A DNA stretch of 64,000 bases from the NCBI GenBank assembly GCA_963822705.1, contig CAWGIX010000002.1, positions 165,363 to 229,362 on the forward strand, written 5' to 3'. The position numbers and the translations under genes were made by a program. A model generated the notes under the pieces. That model worked only from the letters and a program-made list of their open reading frames with translations, was not told the DNA's origin and did no database searches. Below are positions 1 through 9,506 of the stretch, piece by piece. This stretch comes from CAVRQM01 sp963822705 (GTDB lineage: Bacteria > Pseudomonadota > Alphaproteobacteria > Acetobacterales > Acetobacteraceae). Position 1 is the stretch's first letter; each line of letters begins with the position of its first letter.

Positions 1-1679
1 TTCGTGCTGCAGATCCCGGAGCACAAGCTGCGCGTAGTGGCCCCCGATGTTGGCGGGGGTTTTGGCAGCAAGATCTACCATTACGCGGAGGAAGCGATCG
101 TCACGTGGGCCGCGGGAAAACTCGGCCGGCCGGTGAAATGGACGTGCGACCGTACCGAAGCGTTCATGTCCGACGCGCATGGCCGCGACCATGTTACCCA
201 CGCCGAAATGGCGCTCGACGCCGAGGGCATTTTTCTGGCGCTGCGGGTGAAAACGCTGGCCAACATGGGCGCCTACCTGTCCACGTTCGCGACCTCCATC
301 CCGACCTATCTCTACGGCACGCTGCTGGCCGGCGTGTACAAAACCCCGGCGATCTACGTCGAGGTCAAGGCGGTGTTCACCAACACCGTGCCGGTCGACG
401 CGTATCGCGGGGCCGGCCGGCCGGAGGCGACGTTCCTGCTGGAGCGGCTGGTCGACGTGATCGCGCACGATACGGGGTTCGATCCGGGTGGCACTGCGGC
501 AGCGCAATTTCATTCCGAAAGAGGCGTTCCCGTATCAGACGCCGGTGGCGCTGCAATACGACAGCGGCGACTATTTCGCCACCCTGAATGCCGCGCTGAA
601 GCACGCCAAGTGGAGCGAATTCGAGGCGCGCCGTGCCGAATCGGCCCGCAAAGGCCGGCTGCGCGGCATCGGCATATCGACCTATGTCGAGGCTTGCGGC
701 CTCGCTCCCTCGAAAGTGGCGGGTGCGCTTGGCGCGCGGGCCGGACTGTACGAAGTGGCCAATATCCGCGTGCATCCAACCGGGAGCGTGACCGTGTTCA
801 CCGGCTCGCACAGCCACGGCCAGGGCCACGAGACGACATTCGCGCAACTGGTCGCGGAGCAATTGGGCGTGCCGTTCGCCCAGGTGGACGTCGTGCACGG
901 CGATACCGCGAAGATTCCGTTCGGCATGGGCACCTATGGCAGCCGCAGCCTCGCGGTGGGCGGATCGGCGATGGTCAAGGCGATGGACAAGATCATCGCC
1001 AAGGGCAAGAAGATCGCGGCGCACCTGATGGAGGCGTCGGCCGACGACATCGAGTTCAACGAAGGCAAGTTCTCCGTTGCCGGCACTGACAAGTCAAAAA
1101 CGCTGGGCGAGGTGGCGCTGACCGCCTACGTGCCGCATAACTACCCGATCGAAGAGCTGGAACCGGGGCTGGAAGAAACCGCGTTCTACGATCCGAAAAA
1201 TTTCACCTATCCCGGAGGCTGTCACATCTGCGAGGTGGAGATCGATCCCGAGACCGGCATGGTGAAAGTTTTGGGATTTCACAGCCGTTGACGATCTGGG
1301 CCGCGTCATCAATCCGATGATCGTCGAAGGTCAGGTGCAGGGAGGGGTCGCCCAGGGTATCGGCCAGGCGCTGCTGGAGACATGCGTCTACGACGCCCAC
1401 GGCCAACTGGTCAGCGGCAGCTTCATGGACTACACGATGCCGCGCGCCGACGACCTGCCGAACATCAAGACGGCCACCGAGACCACGCTGTGCACGCATA
1501 ACCCGCTCGGCTCCAAGGGCTGCGGGGAGACGGGCGCCATCGGCTCGCCGCCTTCGGTCATCAATGCCGTGGTCGACGCGCTGCGCGACTACGGCGTGCG
1601 CCATATCGACATGCCGGCCGAACCACAGAAAATCTGGTCGATCGTGCAAGCGGGCCGCCCGCGCATGGCGGCCGAATAA
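1..1679 (+). CDS. CO-dehydrogenase/xanthine-dehydrogenase family large (Mo-binding) subunit, 5' truncated, two frame breaks
   Basis: Molybdopterin-binding catalytic subunit of a CoxL-type molybdenum hydroxylase, cut by the left window edge. The visible part begins near a GGGFGSK motif, continues through AYRGAGRPEA (the loop typical of form II/CoxL-like enzymes, not the AYRCSFR loop of true CO dehydrogenase), then GSHSHGQGHET and the C-terminal GCGETGAIGSPP. The reading frame changes at GGG 486-488 and again at TTTT 1269-1272. Deleting one base at each site restores a continuous family match (DPVALRQRNF; VWDFTAVDD), so these look like homopolymer errors. The FAD subunit follows 14 bp downstream; the 2Fe-2S subunit is presumably upstream of the window. 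The family is clear; the substrate is unknown. Confidence 0.85.
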
Positions 1680-1693
1680 GGAGACCCCTCGAC

Positions 1694-2485
1694 ATGTACG
1701 AGTTCACCTACGCCCGGCCGCAAAACGTCGCCGACGCGGCGAGAATGCTGGGACAGGAGGACGCCAAGGCACTGGCCGGCGGCCACACCTTCATTCCGGT
1801 GCTAAAACAGCGGCTGAACAAGCCTTCCACGGTGGTTGATCTGTCGGGACTCGGCCTGTCCGGCATCCGGGTCGACGGCAATACGGTCGTGATCGGGGCG
1901 ATGACCACGCATCGCGAGATCGCCGCCTCGCCGGACGTGAAACGTCTGATTCCGGGTCTGGCGTATCAGGCGTCGATGATCGGCGACGTGCAGGTGCGCC
2001 ACCGCGGCACGATCGGCGGCAGTGTGGCCAATAACGATCCGTCGGCCTGCTACCCGTCCGCATTGCTGGCGTTGGGCGCCACGGTCAAAACGGACAAGCG
2101 TGAAATTCCCGCCGACGAGTTTTTTCAGGGTATGTTCGCCACCGCCTTGCAGCCGGGCGAGATCATTACGGAGGTGCGGTTTCCGGTGCCGGAGAAATCG
2201 AACTACGCGAAGTTCCACAACCCGGCGTCGCGCTATGCCATGGTGGGCGTGTTCGTGGCCAAGGGGCCGAAGGGCCTGCGCGTGGCGGTGACCGGGGCGG
2301 CCCAGGGCGGCGTGTTCCGGCACAAGGCCTTTGAGCAGGCGCTGGAAAAGAATTTTTCCGCCGACGCGCTGAAAGGGATCGCGACGCCGGCGGAGGGTCT
2401 GAACAGCGACATCCACGGCAGTGCGGAGTATCGCGCGCATCTCGTCGGCGTCATGGCGCGCCGGGCCGTCGCGTCGATGGCGTAG
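1694..2485 (+). CDS. FAD-binding medium subunit of CO-dehydrogenase-like molybdenum hydroxylase (CoxM family)
   Basis: A 263-residue FAD subunit that passes electrons from the 2Fe-2S clusters of the CoxLMS-type complex. AGGHTFIP near residue 28 and TIGGSVANNDPSA near residue 107 match the two flavin pyrophosphate-binding loops of the family. The ATG is preceded by AAGGAGA and lies 14 bp after the large-subunit gene, so the two are co-transcribed. The order large then medium fits the S-L-M order of form II clusters. The substrate could be CO, an aldehyde, an N-heterocycle or another hydroxylase substrate; the loop in the large subunit argues against classical CO oxidation. Confidence 0.9.
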   Translation: MYEFTYARPQNVADAARMLGQEDAKALAGGHTFIPVLKQRLNKPSTVVDLSGLGLSGIRVDGNTVVIGAMTTHREIAASPDVKRLIPGLAYQASMIGDVQVRHRGTIGGSVANNDPSACYPSALLALGATVKTDKREIPADEFFQGMFATALQPGEIITEVRFPVPEKSNYAKFHNPASRYAMVGVFVAKGPKGLRVAVTGAAQGGVFRHKAFEQALEKNFSADALKGIATPAEGLNSDIHGSAEYRAHLVGVMARRAVASMA

Positions 2486-2504
2486 AGCCGTGTTGCGTCG
2501 AGGA

Positions 2505-2585
2505 CCCTCACCCCGGCCCTCTCCCAAAAGGAGAGGGTGCAGACTTCTCCCTCTCCCTCTGGGAGAGGGCCGGGGTCGTTTTTTT
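2505..2585. repeat. GC-rich inverted-repeat element with T tract, possible terminator
   Basis: A perfect 15-bp inverted repeat (2511-2525 and 2561-2575, arms CCCCGGCCCTCTCCC and complement) encloses a second small hairpin, CCCTCTCC/GGAGAGGG. The right arm is followed by TCGTTTTTTT. It sits in the gap between the FAD-subunit gene and the RraA-like gene. The CCCTCTCC/GGAGAGGG palindrome resembles intergenic REP-like elements dispersed in many proteobacteria. As RNA it could also act as an intrinsic terminator for the upstream operon. No second copy was noticed in the window. Confidence 0.7.
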
Positions 2586-2597
2586 CTCCCAGCCCTG

Positions 2598-3284
2598 ATG
2601 CCATTCACCCGCGCCGAGCTCGAGGCGCTGCGCCAGTGGGACACGCCGACCATCTGCAACGGTCTGGAGATCGTGCTGCCGGAGCGGCGCGCGCTCGGTT
2701 TCACCACGGTGCCGATGGTGGCGGCCAACCGCGCGCTGCCGCCGATCGTCGGTCTGGCGCGCACCGGCCTGATCCGCTCGAAGGAAAAACCGCGCGGAAA
2801 AATTCCGAGCCGAGAGGCGTGGTACGAGTATGTGGCCGCGGGTGATCTGCCGACCATTGCCGTGCTGCAGGACATCGACGACCGTCCCGGGTTCGGCGCC
2901 TTCTGGGGCGAGGTCCAGTCCACCGTCCATGCCGGCCTCGGCGTGGCCGGCTGCGTCACCAGCGGCTCGTTCCGCGACGTGGACATGCTGCATGCCGGGT
3001 TCCAGATCATCGGGGCCGGCGTGGTCCCGAGCCACGCCCATGTGCATCTGCTGCAGATGGCGTGCGAGGTGAACGTTTTCGGCATGCTGGCGCAGGACGG
3101 CGACGTGATCCACGCCGACTATCACGGCGCGGTGGTGGTGCCGGCGGAGGCGGTGACAAAACTGCCGGCGGCGATCGACCTGGTGATGCGGCGGGAAAAG
3201 GTCATTTTGGACCTCGCCCGCGCCGCCGGCTTTTCCGCCGAGGTGATGCGCGACGCGTTGCGGCAGGCCGGGGAAATCCACTGA
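2598..3284 (+). CDS. RraA-like / HMG-aldolase family protein
   Basis: A 228-residue protein of the RraA/4-hydroxy-4-methyl-2-oxoglutarate aldolase family. The N-terminal WDTPTICNGLE segment, the central GVAGCVTSGSFRDV (substrate loop with the conserved Arg and Asp) and the HADYHGAVVVP segment near residue 176 are family hallmarks. Members range from RNase E inhibitors to class II aldolases or decarboxylases, so the reaction is not settled. The start is the ATG just after the inverted-repeat element; no strong ribosome-binding site is visible. It could be a catabolic partner of the upstream oxidoreductase, but the terminator-like element between them argues for separate transcription. Confidence 0.8.
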   Translation: MPFTRAELEALRQWDTPTICNGLEIVLPERRALGFTTVPMVAANRALPPIVGLARTGLIRSKEKPRGKIPSREAWYEYVAAGDLPTIAVLQDIDDRPGFGAFWGEVQSTVHAGLGVAGCVTSGSFRDVDMLHAGFQIIGAGVVPSHAHVHLLQMACEVNVFGMLAQDGDVIHADYHGAVVVPAEAVTKLPAAIDLVMRREKVILDLARAAGFSAEVMRDALRQAGEIH

Positions 3285-3328
3285 CGCCCCAAAGCGGGCC
3301 AAGCCAGCCAAGCCCGATGCACATTGAT

Positions 3329-3343
3329 GAACAAATGACGAAC
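3329..3343 (+). promoter_or_regulatory. LexA (SOS) box upstream of recA
   Basis: The sequence GAAC-AAATGAC-GAAC is a perfect direct repeat with a 7-nt spacer, which is the alphaproteobacterial LexA operator. It lies about 95 bp before the recA start codon, in the only gap upstream of recA. Repression by LexA and induction by DNA damage are inferred. Confidence 0.85.
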
Positions 3344-3437
3344 AAATCCTTAACGCCAGGGTTGCGCCTCTGTTCTCTGCCGTGACAAACTCGGCTCTTC
3401 CGGCGCAGCTTTGGCTCTAGCCGGATCGGGGGATGGT

Positions 3438-4475
3438 ATGGAAAAGAACAAGGCGCTGGATGCGGCCATGTCGCAGATCGAGCGCGCTTTCGGAAAGGGC
3501 TCGATCATGCGCCTGGGCGCGCGGCCCGGCGACGAGCAGATCGAGGTCATCCCTTCCGGCTCGCTTGGGCTCGACCTGGCGCTGGGCATCGGCGGCCTGC
3601 CGCGCGGGCGCATCGTCGAAATCTACGGCCCGGAAAGTTCCGGCAAGACCACGCTGGCTTTGCACGCCATCGCCGAAGCCCAGAAACGCGGCGGCACCTG
3701 CGCCTTCATCGACGCCGAGCATGCGCTTGACCCGATCTATGCGCGCAAACTGGGCGTGGACGTGGACAACCTGCTGATCAGCCAGCCCGATGCCGGCGAG
3801 CAGGCCTTGGAAATCGCCGACACTTTGGTGCGCTCCGGAGCCGTGGACGTGCTGGTCATCGACAGCGTCGCCGCCCTGGTGCCGCGCGCGGAACTGGAAG
3901 GCGAGATGGGCGACACCCATGTCGGCCTGCATGCGCGGCTGATGAGCCAGGCGCTGCGCAAAATCACCGGCAGCGTGTCGCGCAGCAGCACCATGCTGGT
4001 CTTTCTGAACCAGATAAGGCTGAAAATCGGCGTGATGTTCGGCAATCCGGAAACCACCACCGGCGGTAATGCGCTGAAATTCTATGCCAGCGTGCGTCTG
4101 GAAATCCGTCGTACCGGCTCGATCAAGGACCACGAGTCGGTGGTCGGCAACTCGACCAAGGTGAAAGTGGTCAAGAACAAGCTGGCCCCGCCCTTCCGCG
4201 AGGTCGAGTTCGACATCATGTTCGGCGAAGGGATCAGCAAGGTCGGCGAGCTGATCGATCTGGGCGCAAAGGCGGGCGTAGTGGAAAAATCCGGGTCCTG
4301 GTTCAGCTACGACAGCCAGCGCATCGGCCAGGGCCGCGAAAACGCAAAGCAGTTTCTGCGCGACCACGCCGATGTCGCCGAGGCGATCGAAAAGCGGGTG
4401 CGCGAGCGCTCCGGCACTGTGGCCAACACCATGCTGGCAGCTCCCGAACTCGAAGAAGCCGAGGCCGCCGACTGA
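3438..4475 (+). CDS. recA: Recombinase RecA
   Basis: A 345-residue DNA-dependent ATPase that forms the strand-exchange filament and triggers LexA self-cleavage. Walker A is GPESSGKT (near residue 65), Walker B is VLVIDSVAAL, and the loop-2 region GVMFGNPETTTGGNAL is intact. The ATG at 3438 gives the usual MEKNKALDAAM-type start; an ATG 5 bp upstream is out of frame. The length is normal and there is no frame break. An SOS box lies upstream. A cytidine deaminase gene starts 32 bp downstream, possibly on the same transcript. Confidence 0.99.
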   Translation: MEKNKALDAAMSQIERAFGKGSIMRLGARPGDEQIEVIPSGSLGLDLALGIGGLPRGRIVEIYGPESSGKTTLALHAIAEAQKRGGTCAFIDAEHALDPIYARKLGVDVDNLLISQPDAGEQALEIADTLVRSGAVDVLVIDSVAALVPRAELEGEMGDTHVGLHARLMSQALRKITGSVSRSSTMLVFLNQIRLKIGVMFGNPETTTGGNALKFYASVRLEIRRTGSIKDHESVVGNSTKVKVVKNKLAPPFREVEFDIMFGEGISKVGELIDLGAKAGVVEKSGSWFSYDSQRIGQGRENAKQFLRDHADVAEAIEKRVRERSGTVANTMLAAPELEEAEAAD

Positions 4476-4507
4476 TCTTTCCGCCCCCGCAGGACGCCTC
4501 GGCTGGC

Positions 4508-4933
4508 ATGCTGGCCGAGGGATTGCCGCTCGACGAAGCCGATCTCGACCTGATCGAGGCCGCGCATGCCGTGCTGCGCCGCCACTACCGGCCGCTCTGG
4601 CACACTATCGGTGCGGCGATCCGTGGCCGCGACGGGCGCATTTTTACCGGCATCCACATTGGCGCCACGGTGGGCCGGCTGTCGGTGTGCGCGGAATCGG
4701 TGGCGTTCGGCCGGGCGGTGATCGATGGCGACGGCACGGTCGCGACCGTGGTGGCGGTGCGCCATCCCAAACCGGACGAGGTGGATCGCGATTTGGCCGT
4801 GGTGCCGCCATGCGGCGCCTGCCGCGAGATGTTCTGCGATTTCGATCCTGACGCGCTGGTGATCGTGCCCGGCCTCACCGGCCTGATGAAACTGCCGGTC
4901 CGCACCATGCTGCCGCTGCCGTACCGGCGTTAG
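4508..4933 (+). CDS. Cytidine deaminase-like zinc enzyme
   Basis: A 141-residue member of the cytidine deaminase superfamily. The zinc site is complete: VCAESVAFGRA supplies the first Cys and the catalytic Glu, and PPCGACREMF supplies the paired Cys. The spacing fits small homotetrameric cytidine or blasticidin-S deaminases more than tRNA or guanine deaminases. It starts 32 bp after recA. The natural substrate (cytidine, deoxycytidine or a modified nucleoside) cannot be told from sequence. Confidence 0.85.
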   Translation: MLAEGLPLDEADLDLIEAAHAVLRRHYRPLWHTIGAAIRGRDGRIFTGIHIGATVGRLSVCAESVAFGRAVIDGDGTVATVVAVRHPKPDEVDRDLAVVPPCGACREMFCDFDPDALVIVPGLTGLMKLPVRTMLPLPYRR

Positions 4934-5025
4934 GCGGAGCGAACGGCGCGCCGGTGGTGCGAGAGCAAGGAGCGGAGTGCGAGCCACGCCGGACATCGGC
5001 GAGCATGTGACCACAGGAGGTCACC

Positions 5026-5517
5026 ATGATCGCACTTCAATGCATACCGATTCCGACGGAAACCGCTGACCGCTTCCGCCAAACCGGCGTGGACGACAGC
5101 GGCAACACGCTACGGCGCATGGAAGCGACGGATGCGAATGGTTTCCCTTGCCGCCACTGCCTTTGCTTTGCAAAGCCGGGCGAGGTCGTGCTTCTCGGTT
5201 CGTACAACCTCCCCCGTCCGCATGGGATATATTGGACCCCGAGCCCGATCTTTGTTCACGCCGAGGCCTGCCCTCGTTTCTCGGCCGAGAACACGATCGC
5301 ACCGATCATCGGCCAAGGCGTCCTTCTGTCAGTCCGTGCTTACGACAATGCCGACCAGTGCGTGTACGATCTGGGCCAGGTTTGTGCGGGCGCGGATGTG
5401 GATGCTGCACTCGACCGTGCCCTGACCGACCCGCGAACAGCCTTCGTGAACGTCCACACTGCCCGCCCCGGGTGCATGCTGTCGCGCGTCGAGCGCCGAG
5501 CTGAACTGGTGGGCTGA
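5026..5517 (+). CDS. DUF1203 family protein
   Basis: A 163-residue soluble protein with the DUF1203 pattern: CRHCLCFAKPGE near residue 42, then GSYNLPRP, PSPIFVHAEAC and VRAYD. It has an excellent AGGAGGT ribosome-binding site 6 bp before the ATG. The function of this family is unknown. A long open frame on the minus strand crosses its 3' half, but that is only the run-on of the neighbouring permease gene. The conserved cysteines suggest metal binding, as inference only. Confidence 0.8.
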   Translation: MIALQCIPIPTETADRFRQTGVDDSGNTLRRMEATDANGFPCRHCLCFAKPGEVVLLGSYNLPRPHGIYWTPSPIFVHAEACPRFSAENTIAPIIGQGVLLSVRAYDNADQCVYDLGQVCAGADVDAALDRALTDPRTAFVNVHTARPGCMLSRVERRAELVG

Positions 5518-5544
5518 TGCCGGTTTTTGGCCTCTGCTCGCGTA

Positions 5545-6574
5545 CTACTCGGCCGGCTTGGCTGCGCCGGGGCGGTCTGGGCCGCTTCCGCCGCGACGCC
5601 GAGGCGGGTGCGCTGCCGGGCCGCCGTGACCGCCAGACCCACTGCCAGGATCAGCATGGCGCCGTCAAAGATCGGTTCGACAAAAAACGGCGCCCCGAGC
5701 TGGTTCAATCCCGCCACCGTCACGGCGAGCACGCCGACGGCGAGCAGCGTGCCCAGCACGTTGACCCGCCCCGGTTTCACGGAAGTCGCCCCGAGCAGCG
5801 CCGCGGTGAACGCGGGCAGCAAATATTCCGGACCGACCGAACTCTGCCCCACCTCGAGTTGCGACTGCAGCACGATGCCGGCGAACGCCGCCAGCACGCC
5901 CGCCGCCAGAAACGCGCCGGTCACATAGCGTCGGGCCGAAATGCCATTCAGTTCCGCCGTGCGCGGGCTGGCGCCCAGCACGTACAGATACCGGCCTGCC
6001 GGCAAGTATTCGAAAAACACGAACAGCATGCCGCCGATGATCGCGACATACAGCGCGGGCAATGGAATGCCGGCCAGCGCGCCGGAAATCGCCAAGAAAC
6101 TGTCCGGCAGCGAGGCCACCACTTGCTGGCCGCCGGTATACCATTCGTTGAGCCCATAGATCAGCGTGCCCATACCGAGCGTGGCAATGAAACTGTCAAT
6201 ACCGACAAAGGTCACCAACACGCCGTTGGCCAAGCCCACGACCGCACCCAGCAGCAGCACGACCCCGGCGGCCTCCGGCCATGACAGCCCATCGCCCTGC
6301 AGTCCGATCACCAGCACCTGCGATATGCCCAGCAGAATCCAACCGAGAGGTCGAAATGGTTCGCCGCCATCGGCACGAATACGGCAAGCGCAAGAATCGC
6401 CTGCACCGATTTGTTGTTGACGATGGAGCGAAAATTGAAATAGGTTGGGAACGTATCCGGTTTTAACGCAGAGAACACCACCAGCAGAGCGATCAGCAGC
6501 GCCAGCAGGCCCCAGGTGGAAACCAGGTGCGACAGGCCGCGCCGGGGCCGCCGGCCGGTCGAGCCGTCGCTCAT
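5545..6574 (-). CDS. Sugar ABC transporter permease (RbsC-like), frame break(s)
   Basis: Inner-membrane permease of a ribose-type (CUT2) importer, about 340 residues. It starts with MSDGSTGRRPRRG and a first membrane helix. The family motif FDLSVG is followed by a one-base loss at plus-strand CC 6339-6340; restoring it gives LSVG-ILLGISQVLVIGLQ. The body (GLNEWYTGGQQV, GPEYLLPAFTAALLGATSVKPGRVN) is typical. The frame as read runs on to 5340 through the opposite-strand DUF1203 gene. A further one-base error near 5565 would instead end the protein KPAE at 5545, which I prefer. It overlaps the ATPase stop by 4 bp. The sugar is unknown. Confidence 0.75.
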
Positions 6575-8081
6575 GCTGCCAAAAACTCAGTCTCGCCGGC
6601 CGCTAGCGCGGTGAGGTGCTGCACCGTCATCTCCTGCCTCGGAATCGAGGCAACAACCTGCCCGCGGCTGAACACCAGGGCTCGGTGGGCGATTTTCTCG
6701 ACTTCCTCGAAATCCGAGGAGATGAGCAGAACGCCCATCCCGGCATGCAGCGCGTCGTTCAGGTCGCGATAGACTTCCGCCTTCGAGCCGACATCCACGC
6801 CGATGGTCGGCTCTTCCAGAATCAGCAAGCGGATATGTGCCTCCATCCACCGCGCCACCACCACCTTTTGCTGGTTGCCGCCGCTCAGCGTGATGACCGG
6901 GCGCGAGGGATCCGGCGGGCGCACCGAGAAGCGGGCCAGCGCGCGCTCCGCGGCCAGCAATTCGAGTTGGGGCGAAACCGGCGTGAACGGGGCGATTCCC
7001 GCGCGCTTGGGTTCAGATACAGGTTTTCCCGCACCGACATCGCCGCGGCCAGGCTCTCCTCGCCGCGCCGGCTCGATACGAACCCGATCCCCGCGGACAT
7101 CGCTGCCGCCGGCGATGCCGGCGCGATGGTTCGACCGCGAAATTCCACGCGCCCCGACCGCATCGGCAGCGCCGCGAACAGCGCCCGGCCCACGGCATGA
7201 TGACCGGCCCCGCGCAGGCCCACCAGCGCCAGAATTTCCCCCGATTGGAGCGAGAACGAAACCGGCCCGATCAGCCCGGCCTCCTCATGCGGCACCACCA
7301 CATCGTGCAGTGCCAGCAACGGCTGTGCATCCGCAGGCACCGCCGCGATCTCTGTCCCCGCCACGCTGCGTCCGACAATTTTGACCACAAGTTCCTGCGC
7401 CGAGGTTTGGCTCACCGGCACCGTGTCGATGCGCCGTCCGTCGCGCAGCACCGTCACGCGGTCGGCAATGCGAAACACCTCGTCCAGTCTATGCGTCACG
7501 TAGATCATGCCGATGCCGCTCGCGCGTAGCCGGCGCAATGTCGCCAGCAGACGCTCGACATCCGCGGCCGGCAATGCGGCGGTCGGCTCGTCCAGCACCA
7601 GCAGTTCGCATCGCACCGCCAGCGCTCGTGCGATGGCGACGATGGAGCGGTCCGCGGCGGACAGGGCGACGACGCGGCTGTCGGGATCGACCCGGCTGCC
7701 CATCGCCGCCAGTGCCCGGCTTGCCGCGTGGCGGGCGCCGCGCCAGTCGATCAGGCCGAACCGGCGCGGATAGCCCGCCTGCACGGCGACGTTCTCGGCT
7801 ACGGTCATCGCGTCCACCAAGCCGAGATCCTGGTGGATGAAAGAGATCGGCAGGGCGTGCGTCGCGGGGTTGGCCGGCTGCCCGCGCCACTTGATTGTGC
7901 CGGCGCTCGGCGGGTACACGCCGGCCAGGATTTTTATCAGCGTCGACTTGCCGGCGCCGTTCTGTCCCAGCAACGCATGAATCTCGCCCGCGCGAACGTC
8001 GAAATCGACCGCGTCGAGTGCCAGCGTCGCGGTGAACCGCTTGCTGACGCCATGGACAGCAAGCAGGTTCTCCGCTTCCAC
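6571..8081 (-). CDS. Sugar ABC transporter ATP-binding protein (RbsA-like, two ATPase domains), frame break
   Basis: A CUT2-type fused ATPase of about 500 residues. Domain 1 has Walker A GQNGAGKST, Q-loop FIHQDLGL, signature-like ALSAADRS and Walker B LLVLDEPTAAL. Domain 2 has the degenerate P-loop usual in this family, signature LSGGNQQK and LLILEEPTIGVDVGSK. The frame changes where plus-strand GGG 7009-7011 should be GGGG, joining NPKRAGIAPF to the rest of domain 2. The GTG at 8081 lies just inside the upstream gene's end after AAGTAGGA; an upstream TTG at 8102 is possible. The permease gene overlaps its stop. Confidence 0.85.
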
Positions 8082-8086
8082 GCGTC

Positions 8087-9199
8087 CTACTTCAGGCCCC
8101 AAATGCTCAGGTAGTGCTCCTTGTAGTTGTTGTCCGGCACGAAAATGTCTTTTGGACCGCCTTCCTCGTTGATGTTTTGCGCCGTAACGAGATAGGGGGG
8201 CTGTACGAAACCGCTCGGCGGTGACTTGTCGAATGCGCGGTTGAACTCGTCGACCGCCTGATAGGCCTGCAACTCGATCGGCTCGGAGACCGTCACTGTC
8301 TGGTATTCGTTTCCCTTGCGAATGCGCTCATAGGCGGAGCGGTTGCCGTCGGCGCCGATCAGTTTTGCCTGGTCCGTCTTCACGCCCGACGCCCGCAACG
8401 AGGGCACCGCGAAATCCAGATCGTTGTCGCCCACCGAGGTGACATAGATCGGCAGCCCAAAACGCTGCACCCAGCTGGTAGTCAGCTGCGGCATGCGCTG
8501 CGCCGCTTCCGACGCCGGGAAATTGACATAGTCGAGCATCTTGCAGCCCTTGCACGCCTCGATCATGTCGCGCGTGGCGCCGGATTTGGTGGCGGCGATC
8601 TGGTATTCGTTGTGGGTCACTACGACGACTCGTGCCGTGCCCTTGCTGTCGGCGATCGCCCAGTCGGCTTCCGCCTTGCCGATCTCGCGCGGGTCCTCCT
8701 GTATGTTGACGAACAGGTGCAGGTCGGGCTGCGGTCCGGGCAGCGAGGCGGCGTGCAGCCCGATCACGGTAATGCCCTTATCGGTCGCGGTCCGGATCGG
8801 ACCCTGCAGGCTTTTCGCGTCCGCAAAGATGGCGATGCCGTCAGGCGCTAGCGCAATCGCCTGGTTGAAGCCGGCGACCCAGGTGGCGGGGCTGCCCTTG
8901 CCGTCGATCACGGTCAGCTTCCAGCCGAGATGTTCTGCCGCCTGCTTCATGTACAATCCGTATTCGCGGGAAATGTCGTTCTGCTCGTCGCCCGACAGAT
9001 AGACGATGGATTTTCCTTTTTGCGGCGCGGGCGCCGAGGTCGGGCCTTCCCAAGTTGTCTGGGGACCGGCGTAGCGCGCCGCCGCGGCAGCGGCCGCGGC
9101 AACAGCGTCGTCCTCGGCACGGGCGGCGGCGGCCAGCACCACCGAGGCAAGCGCAGTCGTGACGGCGAGGGCCGCGAACAAGCCGGGACGGTAATGCAT
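8087..9199 (-). CDS. Sugar ABC transporter periplasmic substrate-binding protein (CUT2 type)
   Basis: A 370-residue exported binding protein. The N-terminus MHYRPGLFAALAVTTA and an alanine-rich core ending at ARAED form a signal peptide, followed by an unusual poly-alanine stretch. The mature part has the periplasmic-binding-protein fold features IVYLSGDEQND, AIALAPDGIAIF and LIGADGNRSAY. The ATG at 9199 follows GAGAGAAACC. It is the first gene of a binding protein-ATPase-permease operon, and capture of a monosaccharide or polyol is inferred from the partners. The particular substrate is unknown. Confidence 0.85.
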   Translation of the reverse strand: MHYRPGLFAALAVTTALASVVLAAAARAEDDAVAAAAAAAARYAGPQTTWEGPTSAPAPQKGKSIVYLSGDEQNDISREYGLYMKQAAEHLGWKLTVIDGKGSPATWVAGFNQAIALAPDGIAIFADAKSLQGPIRTATDKGITVIGLHAASLPGPQPDLHLFVNIQEDPREIGKAEADWAIADSKGTARVVVVTHNEYQIAATKSGATRDMIEACKGCKMLDYVNFPASEAAQRMPQLTTSWVQRFGLPIYVTSVGDNDLDFAVPSLRASGVKTDQAKLIGADGNRSAYERIRKGNEYQTVTVSEPIELQAYQAVDEFNRAFDKSPPSGFVQPPYLVTAQNINEEGGPKDIFVPDNNYKEHYLSIWGLK

Positions 9200-9506
9200 G
9201 TGGTTTCTCTCTCCCCTGGGATGCGCTTTGGCGCGCTCCTCCGTCCCGGCACGATCGGGCGAGTGCCGGTCCACTTCAAGGGATTTATTGCATCGCTAAA
9301 AAGCCGGCACGAAATCGCACTCAAGATCATCGGAAAGTAGGATTTGTTTACGCCGCCAGCCGCGCCTTGCTGTCGCCGCAGCGAGCCTGGCGGGAGCCGG
9401 CCCGCACGCATTTGTGCACTCCTGCATCCGCAGCGTACGCCAACTCGATCCGGGCCTGCTCGCGTTCTGAGCGAGCCCAGCCAGTCGTCCAGATCGGGAG
9501 GTCAAG
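9200..9506. other. Intergenic region between divergent genes
   Basis: About 307 bp between the minus-strand sugar-binding-protein gene and the plus-strand gene at 9507. I see no tRNA, repeat or gene here. It should carry the promoter of the sugar operon and that of the plus-strand gene. A GGGAGGT ribosome-binding site precedes the latter. Confidence 0.5.

Noticed and set aside
5340..5544. C-terminal run-on of the sugar permease through the DUF1203 gene
   Set aside because: The extra 70 residues are not permease-like, and the opposite strand encodes a good DUF1203 protein with a strong ribosome-binding site. A one-base error near 5565 better explains the missing stop.
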